Shown: piece by piece, positions 57,003-64,000 of the stretch | How the letters are laid out: each line of letters starts with the position of its first letter | Position numbering within the stretch: position 1 is the stretch's first letter | Source: Ancylomarina salipaludis | GTDB lineage: Bacteria; Bacteroidota; Bacteroidia; Bacteroidales; Marinifilaceae | Reading direction: 5' to 3' | DNA: 64,000 bases | Assembly (NCBI RefSeq): GCF_004122035.1 | Contig: NZ_SAXA01000017.1 | Location: 1 to 64,000, forward strand | Made by a program: the position numbers and the translations under genes | Notes under the pieces: model-generated | Told to the model about the DNA's origin: nothing | The model's input: only the letters and a program-made list of their open reading frames with translations | The model's database searches: none

Positions 57003-57545
57003 ATGAAAGAAATTAGATGGCACGGAAGAGGAGGACAAGGTGGCTTTACCGCTTCTCGTCTTTTAGGAATTGCAGCTAGTGTTCACGGAGGCAAGCATGC
57101 TTTAGCATTTCCATCCTTTGGACCTGAGCGAAGAGGTGCTCCTGTATTGGCCTTCACCAAAATTGATGACAGTAAAATTCATGATCGCAGTGAGGTGCAG
57201 GAAAGCGACTATGTGGTGGTGATGGATGAAACATTAATCACCCCGGGATTTGAAAAAGGAATCCGACTAGGCGCTTGTATTCTTGTAAATACCGAGAATA
57301 TCGAAAAATACCGCGAGACTTTGAAAGGTTTTGATTTAAGAGGGATTGATGCAACTTCTCTGGCAATGGAGGTATTGGGCCGACCAATAACCAACACGGC
57401 TATGTATGGTGCATTGGCTGCCGCATCCGGATTGGTTAGTCTGGACGCTGCTCTTGCCAGTATCCGAACTGAAATGAAACCCAAATTGGCCGAATTGAAC
57501 ACGAAGATTGTGGAACGTGCCTTCGATTTAATAATTAACAATTAG
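57003..57545 (+). CDS. porG: 2-oxoacid:ferredoxin oxidoreductase, gamma subunit
   Basis: A 180-residue subunit with the GRGGQGGFTASRLLG start and the FPSFGPERRGAPVLAF core of the family. It contributes structure and CoA binding in the four-subunit enzyme that oxidises a 2-oxoacid to acyl-CoA, CO2 and reduced ferredoxin. Homologues are PorG/VorC. It begins with ATG and opens a gamma-delta-alpha-beta gene order. The same order is seen in archaeal and Thermotoga enzymes. Confidence 0.92.
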   Translation: MKEIRWHGRGGQGGFTASRLLGIAASVHGGKHALAFPSFGPERRGAPVLAFTKIDDSKIHDRSEVQESDYVVVMDETLITPGFEKGIRLGACILVNTENIEKYRETLKGFDLRGIDATSLAMEVLGRPITNTAMYGALAAASGLVSLDAALASIRTEMKPKLAELNTKIVERAFDLIINN

Positions 57546-57578
57546 TAATTATTAATTGCTAATCACTCATTACTAATT
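57540..57578 (+). repeat. AT-rich palindrome between porG and porD
   Basis: Perfect arms AATTAGTAAT (57540-57549) and ATTACTAATT (57569-57578) overlap the porG stop codon. It is one of three palindromic elements that fill the non-overlapping gaps of this operon. Confidence 0.55.
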
Positions 57579-57586
57579 GAAATATA

Positions 57587-57886
57587 ATGAACAGACCTAA
57601 ACATACGGAATTTACTTTCCCAACACATATAGATGACTACCCTACCGGTCCACAATACAAGGCTGGTTACCTACCTGAAACCAATGCGGGCTGGCGAACA
57701 TTCCGACCCGTAGTTGATCACGATGCTTGTGTTTACTGTCTTCGTTGCTATCTGCTTTGTCCGGATGGCACCATCATAAAAGACAGTGGGCAAATCAAAA
57801 TCGACATGGATTATTGCAAAGGCTGTGGCGTATGCGCACACGAATGCCCAAAGGATGCAATTGAGATGGTAAAAGAACAACTTTAA
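57587..57886 (+). CDS. porD: 2-oxoacid:ferredoxin oxidoreductase, delta (ferredoxin-like) subunit
   Basis: A 99-residue 2x[4Fe-4S] protein. Cluster cysteines are C48, C51, C54, C58 (CVYCLRCYLLC) and C77, C80, C83, C87 (CKGCGVCAHEC). It passes electrons from the thiamine site to free ferredoxin. The N-terminal tail before residue 40 is typical of PorD/VorD. It lies between porG and porA with hairpin-bearing gaps on both sides. Confidence 0.93.
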   Translation: MNRPKHTEFTFPTHIDDYPTGPQYKAGYLPETNAGWRTFRPVVDHDACVYCLRCYLLCPDGTIIKDSGQIKIDMDYCKGCGVCAHECPKDAIEMVKEQL

Positions 57887-57908
57887 GTTGAAGGGTTAAA
57901 AGTAAACA

Positions 57909-57961
57909 GTTGTCTGTTATCAGTTTTCCGTTTAAACCGATAACTGAAAACCGATAACAGA
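57909..57961 (+). repeat. Palindromic element between porD and porA
   Basis: TCTGTTATC pairs with GATAACAGA at its outer ends, and an inner GTTTTC/GAAAAC pair extends the stem. The right half also contains ACCGATAAC twice as a direct repeat. It lies 15 nt before the porA start codon. Confidence 0.5.
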
Positions 57962-57976
57962 ATTAAAGGAAAAACA

Positions 57977-59167
57977 ATGAAAACAAATAAAATATTCATA
58001 TCAGGTGATGAGGCAGTTGCTCAGGGCGTGCGATTATCGCGTCCACATGTGATTGCTGCCTACCCAATCACCCCTCAAACCATCACCGTTGAGCGTCTGT
58101 CTGAAATGGTAGAAGCCGGCGAAATGGATGGCGAATACATGCACGTAGAGTCTGAGCACTCTGCGATTTCAGCAACTATGGGTGCCAGTGCAGTTGGCGC
58201 CAGAACCTTTACCGCATCCTCTTCACAAGGGCTTTTGTACATGGCCGAAGGTCTGCATTACTGCTCTGGTGGTCGTTGGCCGGTGGTCATGATGAATGCC
58301 AACCGCTCGGTGGCTTTGCCATGGAGTATCTACGGCGATCAGCGCGATTCCTTGTCGCTATTGGATTGCGGATGGATTCAGGTTTATGTGGAAGATGCAC
58401 AGGAAGCTTTGGATATGATTATCCAGGCCTACAAAATTGCTGAACACAAAGACGTTTTAACACCAATGATGGTGAATTTGGATGGCTTTATCCTGACTCA
58501 CACTTACGAGTTGGTTGAGATTCCTGAGCAAAAAATGGTAGATGAATTCCTTCCTCCATTCCAAACACCAAACAAAATGTCTTTCGAAGAGCCCAAAAAC
58601 CTTGGTTTTAGTTCTAAGCCGGATGATAACACAGAATTTAAGTATCAGCAAAACGAAGCCATGTTTAAGGCTGTTGATGTGATTCGTGAAGTGGATCAGG
58701 AGTTTGCAGAGAAGTTTGGTCGCAAGTACCACGATATGGTTGAAGAATACCGTTGCGAAGATGCCGATGTGGTTTTGGTTGCACTTGGTAGTGTTTGCGG
58801 AACCGTTCGTGTGGTGGTTGACAAAATGCGTGCTGCAGGCAAAAAAGTTGGTTTGCTGAAAATTCGTTACATGCGTCCTTTCCCCGAAGCTGAAGTGAAA
58901 GACCTTGCACAGCGTGTTCAGGCAATCGGTGTAATCGATAAAGACATCTCTTTTGGATACGAAGGAACGGTTTACACCAATGTAAACTCAGCGATTTCAA
59001 AAATCGACAAATATGTTTTCAAAAGCAATTTCGTAGGCGGACTGGGTGGTCGTGACATCACCAAAGCTGAAATCGAAGACATGTTCAATCACCTGTTGGA
59101 TGGTATTGAAAAGAAAAGTGAAGAAAAAGTAGAATTTTTTAGCCTTAACGTAGAAACCAATGACTAA
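57977..59167 (+). CDS. porA: 2-oxoacid:ferredoxin oxidoreductase, alpha subunit
   Basis: A 396-residue subunit with the GDEAVAQGVRLSRPHVIAAYPITPQT opening and the ESEHSAISATMGASAVGAR motif that lines the thiamine site. The C-terminal transketolase-like domain carries LLKIRYMRPFPE. It oxidises pyruvate or a branched-chain 2-oxoacid with the beta subunit; the sequence alone does not separate the two. The stop overlaps porB by 8 bp. Confidence 0.93.
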   Translation: MKTNKIFISGDEAVAQGVRLSRPHVIAAYPITPQTITVERLSEMVEAGEMDGEYMHVESEHSAISATMGASAVGARTFTASSSQGLLYMAEGLHYCSGGRWPVVMMNANRSVALPWSIYGDQRDSLSLLDCGWIQVYVEDAQEALDMIIQAYKIAEHKDVLTPMMVNLDGFILTHTYELVEIPEQKMVDEFLPPFQTPNKMSFEEPKNLGFSSKPDDNTEFKYQQNEAMFKAVDVIREVDQEFAEKFGRKYHDMVEEYRCEDADVVLVALGSVCGTVRVVVDKMRAAGKKVGLLKIRYMRPFPEAEVKDLAQRVQAIGVIDKDISFGYEGTVYTNVNSAISKIDKYVFKSNFVGGLGGRDITKAEIEDMFNHLLDGIEKKSEEKVEFFSLNVETND

Positions 59168-60068
59168 TCTAGTAGATATCCCAAAAGTGAATGCGAAAAA
59201 CATGACCGAGAAGGAATTTTTCTATGGTCATAAAGCTTGCGCCGGATGTGGCGGAAGTGTGGCAGTACGATTGGCACTTAAAGTATTGGGTGAGCGCACC
59301 TATACGGCCCTACCAGCCGGATGTATGTCGGCAGTAGGCTTTATTTATCCTCAAATGGCATTCAATACCAATGCAATAATCACAACCTTCCCCGGAGCAG
59401 CCAGTATGGCATCGGGAATTGCAGCAGGAGCCAAAGCTTTGGGGCAAAAAGATGTGAAAACTGTAGTTTTTGCAGGTGACGGTGGAACAGCCGATATCGG
59501 ATTCCAGGCCTTGTCAGGTATGATTGATCGTAACGACGATGTGCTTTACATCTGCTACGACAACGAAGCCTATATGAATACAGGAATTCAGAAAAGTGGA
59601 TTGACCCCTTACGGAACCAAAACCACCACAACACCTGCTGGTAAAAACATCCCGGGAACAGTCACTCACAAAAAGAATTTGTTCGAGATTATTGCGGCTC
59701 ACGATATTGCCTATGCGGCAACAGCCAGCATTGGTTACCCTCAGGATTTCCTAAACAAGGTAAACAAAGCCAAGCATACCAAAGGCGCGACCTTTATTCA
59801 TGTGTACGCTTCCTGCCCAACAGGATGGGGAACTCCGACTGAAACCTCTATTGAGATTGCTAAGGATGCTGTAGACTGTGGTTTGATTTTCTTAGCCGAA
59901 TTTGAGGATGGCGAATACAAATTGAATCGCAATCCAAAGGAATTTGCTTCAGTAAAAGACTATCTGAAAAAGCAAGGCCGATTTAAGCACATGACCGATG
60001 AGGACATTCAGTGCGTGATTGAGAATCGCGACAGAAAATGGGCTCGTATGCGTAAACAATGGCTATAA
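59160..60068 (+). CDS. porB: 2-oxoacid:ferredoxin oxidoreductase, beta subunit
   Basis: A 302-residue subunit that binds thiamine diphosphate (GDGGTADIGFQALSGMIDRN) and a [4Fe-4S] cluster with cysteines C27, C30 and C55 plus one in the ASCPTGW region. The CYDNEAYMNTGIQKSG block is of the archaeal/Thermotoga type. It starts within the last codons of porA. The enzyme donates low-potential electrons to ferredoxin. Confidence 0.93.
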   Translation: MTNLVDIPKVNAKNMTEKEFFYGHKACAGCGGSVAVRLALKVLGERTYTALPAGCMSAVGFIYPQMAFNTNAIITTFPGAASMASGIAAGAKALGQKDVKTVVFAGDGGTADIGFQALSGMIDRNDDVLYICYDNEAYMNTGIQKSGLTPYGTKTTTTPAGKNIPGTVTHKKNLFEIIAAHDIAYAATASIGYPQDFLNKVNKAKHTKGATFIHVYASCPTGWGTPTETSIEIAKDAVDCGLIFLAEFEDGEYKLNRNPKEFASVKDYLKKQGRFKHMTDEDIQCVIENRDRKWARMRKQWL

Positions 60069-60170
60069 ATAATTATTAATTATAAATTCAGAATTATTAA
60101 TGATTTACGATAACATCAGATTATCAACTATGAAAATTCATAATTAATCATTTATAATTCATAATTAGCA
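60066..60170 (+). repeat. AT-rich imperfect inverted repeat before the aminotransferase gene
   Basis: The 106-bp gap after porB consists almost wholly of AATTAT/ATAATT-type words. The left segment (AATTATTAATGATTT) and right segment (AATTAATCATTTATAATT) can pair in part. AATTCATAATT at 60144 and 60159 is repeated and also resembles 140-169 at the left edge. Confidence 0.4.
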
Positions 60171-60174
60171 AGAT

Positions 60175-61398
60175 ATGATCAGCGATTTAAAAGGTACTTT
60201 TTCCAAAATCAGCAATAACAACAAACGATCTGCGATTCGTGAGATCTTAAAATTGACTCAGAATCCTGAAATTATTTCATTTGCAGGGGGCTTACCAGCT
60301 CCTGAATCCTTTCCTGTAGATGCATTGGATACCATTGTTTCAGACATGTTGCGCGAAGAAGGTGCAGCAGTTTTGCAATACGATGCAACCGAAGGGGTTA
60401 AAGAACTAAGAGAGGTGCTTCTGAAGAAATATACAGACGAAGGCACCCAGGCAACTTTAGATAACCTAATTATCACAACCGGATCGCAACAAGGTCTTGA
60501 CCTGGTAGGTAAAGTTTTTGTGAACGAAGGCGATGTGGTCATTTGCGGCCTGCCATCGTACCTGGGTGGTATTGGTGCTTTCCAGGCTTACGGCGCTAAA
60601 ATGGCTGGTGTCCCAATGGATGAGCAAGGCATGAGTGCTGAGCTTTTGGAGGCCAAATTGGAAGAATTGAAGCAGCAAGGCATCAAACCAAAATTCATTT
60701 ATGTGATTCCTGACTTCCAGAACCCAACAGGGATTACCATGCCGGAATCACGCCGTTTGGAAATCATTGCATTGGCACACAAATACGATGTGTTAATCGT
60801 TGAAGATTGTCCTTACCGCGAAGTGCGATTCGATGGTCAGCCTCAGCGCATGATGTACGATTTGGATAATAACGATCACGTCATCACTTTGGGAACTTTC
60901 TCTAAGATTTTTGCACCGGGATTCCGCATTGGCTGGATTTTAGGACCGAAAGATGTGAATGAGAAAATTGTAATTGCAAAACAATCGGCTGACTTGTGTA
61001 CACCAACTTTTGTACAGAAAATTGCTGTGCGTTATATGAACTCAGGCGTGTTCGAAACCAATCTGAAAAAAACCATCGATTTGTATCACCAACGTCGTGA
61101 TGTGATGTTGTCCGAATTGGAAAAACACATGCCCGAAGGTGTCAAATGGACCCATCCTGAAGGAGGGATGTTTCTTTTCATCACCCTTCCTGAACATATG
61201 GACGCTATGGATCTGTTTCACAAAGCCATTGAAAAGAAAGTGGCTTTCGTAACCGGAAATGTATTCTATTGCGACGGTGGCGGAAAAAACACCATGCGCC
61301 TGAACTTCTCATATGTAAACAACGAGAAAGCAATAGCAGGTGTTCAGCGTTTAGCTGAAATCATTAAGGCTGAGATGCAGGTTGGAGAAACCTGTTAA
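60175..61398 (+). CDS. PLP-dependent class I/II aminotransferase (LysN/2-aminoadipate-type)
   Basis: A 407-residue enzyme of fold type I. The PLP lysine is K244 in GTFSKIFAPGFRIGW, the aspartate-tyrosine set is in the PDFQNPTG motif, and an arginine at the C-terminus (NTMRLNFS) anchors the substrate carboxylate. Similar enzymes transaminate branched-chain, aromatic or 2-aminoadipate substrates. Downstream of por, it would feed 2-oxoacids to the oxidoreductase. It lacks a DNA-binding GntR domain, so it is not a MocR regulator. Confidence 0.9.
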   Translation: MISDLKGTFSKISNNNKRSAIREILKLTQNPEIISFAGGLPAPESFPVDALDTIVSDMLREEGAAVLQYDATEGVKELREVLLKKYTDEGTQATLDNLIITTGSQQGLDLVGKVFVNEGDVVICGLPSYLGGIGAFQAYGAKMAGVPMDEQGMSAELLEAKLEELKQQGIKPKFIYVIPDFQNPTGITMPESRRLEIIALAHKYDVLIVEDCPYREVRFDGQPQRMMYDLDNNDHVITLGTFSKIFAPGFRIGWILGPKDVNEKIVIAKQSADLCTPTFVQKIAVRYMNSGVFETNLKKTIDLYHQRRDVMLSELEKHMPEGVKWTHPEGGMFLFITLPEHMDAMDLFHKAIEKKVAFVTGNVFYCDGGGKNTMRLNFSYVNNEKAIAGVQRLAEIIKAEMQVGETC

Positions 61399-61440
61399 TC
61401 CTTTTTCGATTTCATAATATTGCCTGAAGGCATATAAAAT

Positions 61441-61475
61441 AAAGCCCGGGGCCAAACTCCGGGCTTTGTTACAGG
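61441..61475 (+). terminator. Terminator after the aminotransferase gene
   Basis: AAAGCCCGG/CCGGGCTTT (61441-61467) forms a strong GC stem, followed by only a short T-run (GTTA). It separates the aminotransferase from the acyltransferase gene, which probably has its own start. Confidence 0.65.
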
Positions 61476-61561
61476 TAATTGGCTGCATGCCTGTTTACAT
61501 GCATCTGATTCAGCATTATTTATCTACTTTTACATCGTATCTATCTTAAGATTCTTGAAAT

Positions 61562-62470
61562 ATGAATGCCATCAAATCACTTAAGGAAATGGTTTCGCAC
61601 CTGGAAAATCTGGCTGTGAACAAAAAAATAGCAGTGGCAGTTGCCGAAGACGACAACACCATTGGCGCGTTGATTGAAGCTTCAAAAGCAGGTTTTGCAA
61701 GTCCGATATTAATCGGGTGCAAAGAAAAAATTGTGAAACTCCTCTCTGCTGAAAATGTAGAGCCCAATGCCTTCCAAATTGTTGATCTACCCGATCAGCA
61801 GGAAGCCGTTACTGAAGCGGTTCGAATGGTTAAAGATGGCGAGGCTGATGTGCTGATGAAAGGTTTAATCGGAACGGATAAATTCCTTAAGGCAGTCTTA
61901 AACAAGGACAAAGGTCTTTTGCCTCCTAAAGCCATCATGTCTTATGTGTGTGCGCTCGATCTACCCAAATACGACAAACTCCTCTTTGTTTCGGACACAG
62001 CCGTATTGCCCTATCCCGATCTGAACCAAAAAATCGCCATGGTGAATTACAGTGTGGCAATGGCAAAACGATTTGGAATTGAAAAACCCAAAGTGGCCTT
62101 GATTAGTGCAACCGAGAAACCCAATCCGACTTTCACGTCATCCATAGATGATACAACAATTTGCAAGATGGCCGATAGAGGTCAGATTAAGGATTGTATT
62201 GTAGATGGGCCTTTGGATGTTTTTCTGGCTTGCGACAAAGAAAGTATTGCCATCAAAGGCGTGGAAACACCCATCAATGGCGAGGCCGATGCCCTTATTT
62301 TTCCATCACTTGAAGCGGCCAACACCTTTTACAAGGGGCTCATGTTGTTTGGAGGGGGTGAACTGGCAGGTTTAATTCAGGGAACCATAAAACCCGTCGT
62401 TGTGATGTCGCGAAGCGAAAGTCAAAAATCAAAATTCTATTGTATTGCTCTTTCCTGTTTAATGGCTTAA
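61562..62470 (+). CDS. ptb: Phosphate acetyl/butyryltransferase family protein
   Basis: A 302-residue enzyme that exchanges CoA of an acyl-CoA for phosphate to give an acyl-phosphate, which a kinase can use for ATP. The GEADVLMKGLIGTDKFLKAVL motif and DGPLDVFLACDKESIAIKG region are typical of phosphate butyryltransferase. Acetyl and butyryl forms are difficult to separate. It lies 43 bp from the molybdopterin gene on the same strand. No acyl kinase gene is in the window. A near-consensus -7 box TACTTTTA lies upstream at 61525. Confidence 0.85.
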   Translation: MNAIKSLKEMVSHLENLAVNKKIAVAVAEDDNTIGALIEASKAGFASPILIGCKEKIVKLLSAENVEPNAFQIVDLPDQQEAVTEAVRMVKDGEADVLMKGLIGTDKFLKAVLNKDKGLLPPKAIMSYVCALDLPKYDKLLFVSDTAVLPYPDLNQKIAMVNYSVAMAKRFGIEKPKVALISATEKPNPTFTSSIDDTTICKMADRGQIKDCIVDGPLDVFLACDKESIAIKGVETPINGEADALIFPSLEAANTFYKGLMLFGGGELAGLIQGTIKPVVVMSRSESQKSKFYCIALSCLMA

Positions 62471-62512
62471 TTATTTTGACTAATTTTTCAGCGAATTTAA
62501 CGCCCCAATCCC

Positions 62513-64000
62513 ATGAAACTCATCTCATCTGCCTGCCCCCGAAATTGCTACAGCACTTGTAGCCTAAAAGTCAGAGTAGAGAATAACCGAATTTGTGGTA
62601 TTGAGCCACATTCCGAAAACAAAGCCACTCCCGAAGGGCCATGCATCAAAGGCCTGGCCTATGTGGAGCGCGCCAATTCGAAGGACCGAATTTTATATCC
62701 GCAGAAACGAGTTGCCGAAGGCAAATACCAACGCATTTCGTGGGATGAGGCTCTAGACTGCATTGCCGAAAACTTATCGAATTGCAAAGAACAGTTTGGC
62801 CCCCATTCGGTCCTGTATTTTGCATCAAGCGGCATGTCGGGTTTATTGAATGGAGTCAGCACCTCTTTTTGGAAACTCTTTGGCGGTGCCACCACCACCT
62901 ATGGCAACCTGTGCTGGCCAGCCGGATTGGAAGCCACCCGTTTATGCCTTGGAGCCAATAAGCACAATGCCCCCTGGGATTTGGAACATGCCAAACTGAT
63001 TGTTTTGTGGGGAAAAAATCCGGCGGAAACCAACATTCAGGAGATGATCCCCATCGAAAAAGCTCAGGAAAAAGGCGCCCAATTTATCGTTATCGATCCC
63101 AGAAGAACCCCGTCTGCCGAACGAGCCAATAGCTTGTTCCAGGTGAAATCGGGAACCGATGCGGCTTTGGCTTTAGGACTGGCCCGAGAAATCATTAAAA
63201 ACGATTGGATCGATCACGATTTTATTGAGAAAAACGTTCTAGGATTCGAACAATTTAAAGAACGTGCAGAGGCTTACACACCTGAAAAAGTGTCACAAAT
63301 CTGTCGCATATCCGAAACCAGCATTCGCCATCTGGCCAAACAAATAGGCACCATCAAACCCATGACCCTCATCCCGGGCTATGGCATGCAACGCTACGAA
63401 AATGGCGGTCAGACCACGCGCTGTTTGCTGGCTCTTTCGGTCATAACCGGAAATATTGGCAAACAAGGGGCTTGCTGGCATTACGCCAATTTGCAAAGCT
63501 ATGTGTTCGACGATTTGAAAGAACCCCTGTCCTATTTCCCGGGTTGCGAACACCCCAGCTTCCGAAGAAAAGTCTCTGTCGCTAAACTGGGCGAAGACCT
63601 CTTAAAACTCGTCGATCCGGAAGTAAAAATGATTTGGGTAGAACGAGGCAATCCACTTTCTCAGAATCCGGATACCAACAGCATTCGCAAGGCGTTTCGA
63701 AAAGCCGGGTTTCGGGTTGTGGTGGATCAGTTTATGACCGATACGGCTTACGAGGCCGATATCATTCTGCCAGCCAAAAATATGTTTGAGCAATCGGATA
63801 TTATCGGCTCTTACTGGAACCCCTATGTGCAATTGAAACAAAAAGTAGTGGAACCTGCGGGCGAAGTTAAACCCGAAACCGAAATCTACTATCTGCTGGC
63901 CAAACGTTTGGGTATGGATGCGGCTGAAATCAGCAAACACATTCCCGCTCCTACCGATGAAGCCATTGAAAACTATTTGGAGAATTGCCTGAAAAAGTTC
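62513..64000 (+). CDS. Molybdopterin-dependent oxidoreductase, N-terminal 496 residues (partial, runs off the window)
   Basis: Open from ATG at 62513 to the window edge, 496 codons, stop not reached. The [4Fe-4S] motif is C8, C12, C16 and C44 (CPRNCYSTC and GPCIKG). The molybdopterin core has TPSAERA, FQVKSGTDAALALGL and LPAKNMFEQSD segments of the DMSO-reductase family. A cysteine, C134 in GNLCWPAG, is in the position expected of the metal ligand. Base composition is visibly more GC-rich than in the first half of the window. The substrate cannot be assigned: formate, polysulfide, arsenate or tetrathionate enzymes are possible. Confidence 0.9.
   Translation, partial: MKLISSACPRNCYSTCSLKVRVENNRICGIEPHSENKATPEGPCIKGLAYVERANSKDRILYPQKRVAEGKYQRISWDEALDCIAENLSNCKEQFGPHSVLYFASSGMSGLLNGVSTSFWKLFGGATTTYGNLCWPAGLEATRLCLGANKHNAPWDLEHAKLIVLWGKNPAETNIQEMIPIEKAQEKGAQFIVIDPRRTPSAERANSLFQVKSGTDAALALGLAREIIKNDWIDHDFIEKNVLGFEQFKERAEAYTPEKVSQICRISETSIRHLAKQIGTIKPMTLIPGYGMQRYENGGQTTRCLLALSVITGNIGKQGACWHYANLQSYVFDDLKEPLSYFPGCEHPSFRRKVSVAKLGEDLLKLVDPEVKMIWVERGNPLSQNPDTNSIRKAFRKAGFRVVVDQFMTDTAYEADIILPAKNMFEQSDIIGSYWNPYVQLKQKVVEPAGEVKPETEIYYLLAKRLGMDAAEISKHIPAPTDEAIENYLENCLKKF

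Noticed and set aside
60175-61398. MocR-type GntR/aminotransferase regulator
   Set aside because: There is no N-terminal DNA-binding domain; the protein starts directly with the aminotransferase fold.
1-64000. Prophage, insertion sequences, integrases or CRISPR arrays
   Set aside because: No transposase, phage structural gene, direct repeat array or attachment site duplication was seen.

Overview
This 64 kb window looks like the chromosome of an anaerobic or facultative member of the Bacteroidota, most likely of the order Bacteroidales/Marinilabiliales. The family assignment is an inference. Evidence: promoter boxes match the Bacteroidota pattern TTTG...TAnnTTTG and ribosome binding sites are weak; the gene order kdsD-tatC-(DUF5686)-lptB-tRNA-tig-clpP-clpX and the mreBCD-mrdA-rodA operon are typical; a DUF5686 outer-membrane protein with a carboxypeptidase-like regulatory domain is present. 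No phage, insertion sequence, integrase, CRISPR array or replication origin was seen. It reads as core genome plus metabolic genes rather than a mobile island.

Layout. 0.2-3.3 kb: a ComM/YifB ATPase, then thyA-folA. 3.4-12.7 kb, minus strand: clpX, clpP, tig, tRNA-Leu, lptB, a DUF5686 protein, tatC and kdsD (protein quality control, LPS and export). 13-18.6 kb: recQ, a GNAT-like protein paired with a flippase-like membrane protein, and rsmA. 18.8-28 kb: mgtE, purH and the rod-shape operon mreB-mreC-mreD-mrdA-rodA. 28.4-30.4 kb: rpsT, two identical tRNA-Glu genes, oxyR, and a divergent structured RNA candidate. 30.5-38.5 kb: an acetyl-CoA hydrolase/transferase, BtpA, an OmpA-type lipoprotein, dxs, dps and a SulP transporter. 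38.6-49.9 kb: two exported peptidases (C1 and M49-like), a globin, TM2 and DUF2752 proteins, a hydroxyacid dehydrogenase, a DUF6398 protein, a double-cubane-cluster reductase with its ATPase activator, a NYN protein and a patatin. 50-56.8 kb: LUD protein, EamA and MarC transporters, a B12/radical-SAM enzyme, CorA, a zinc ribbon and an Lrp regulator. 57-64 kb: a four-subunit 2-oxoacid:ferredoxin oxidoreductase, an aminotransferase, a phosphate acyltransferase and the first 496 codons of a molybdopterin oxidoreductase that runs off the edge.

How the genes may work together. Exported peptidases, the Lrp-flanked aminotransferase, the ferredoxin-reducing 2-oxoacid oxidoreductase, the phosphate acyl transferase and the acyl-CoA transferase fit fermentation of peptides and amino acids to organic acids. 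The ATP-driven double-cubane reductase also needs low-potential electrons, which ferredoxin could supply. OxyR, Dps and the globin suggest coping with oxygen exposure.

The most interesting unexplained signals are in non-coding DNA. First, a strong-promoter, hairpin-rich, terminator-bounded RNA of about 235 nt is transcribed away from oxyR, the same arrangement as oxyR/oxyS in enterobacteria. Second, a possible pseudoknot lies in the purH leader. Third, strong hairpins without U-tracts recur between genes of the same operon (clpP/clpX, purH/mreB, mreB/mreC, double-cubane reductase/activator, and the gaps of the por operon), which suggests widespread intercistronic RNA control.
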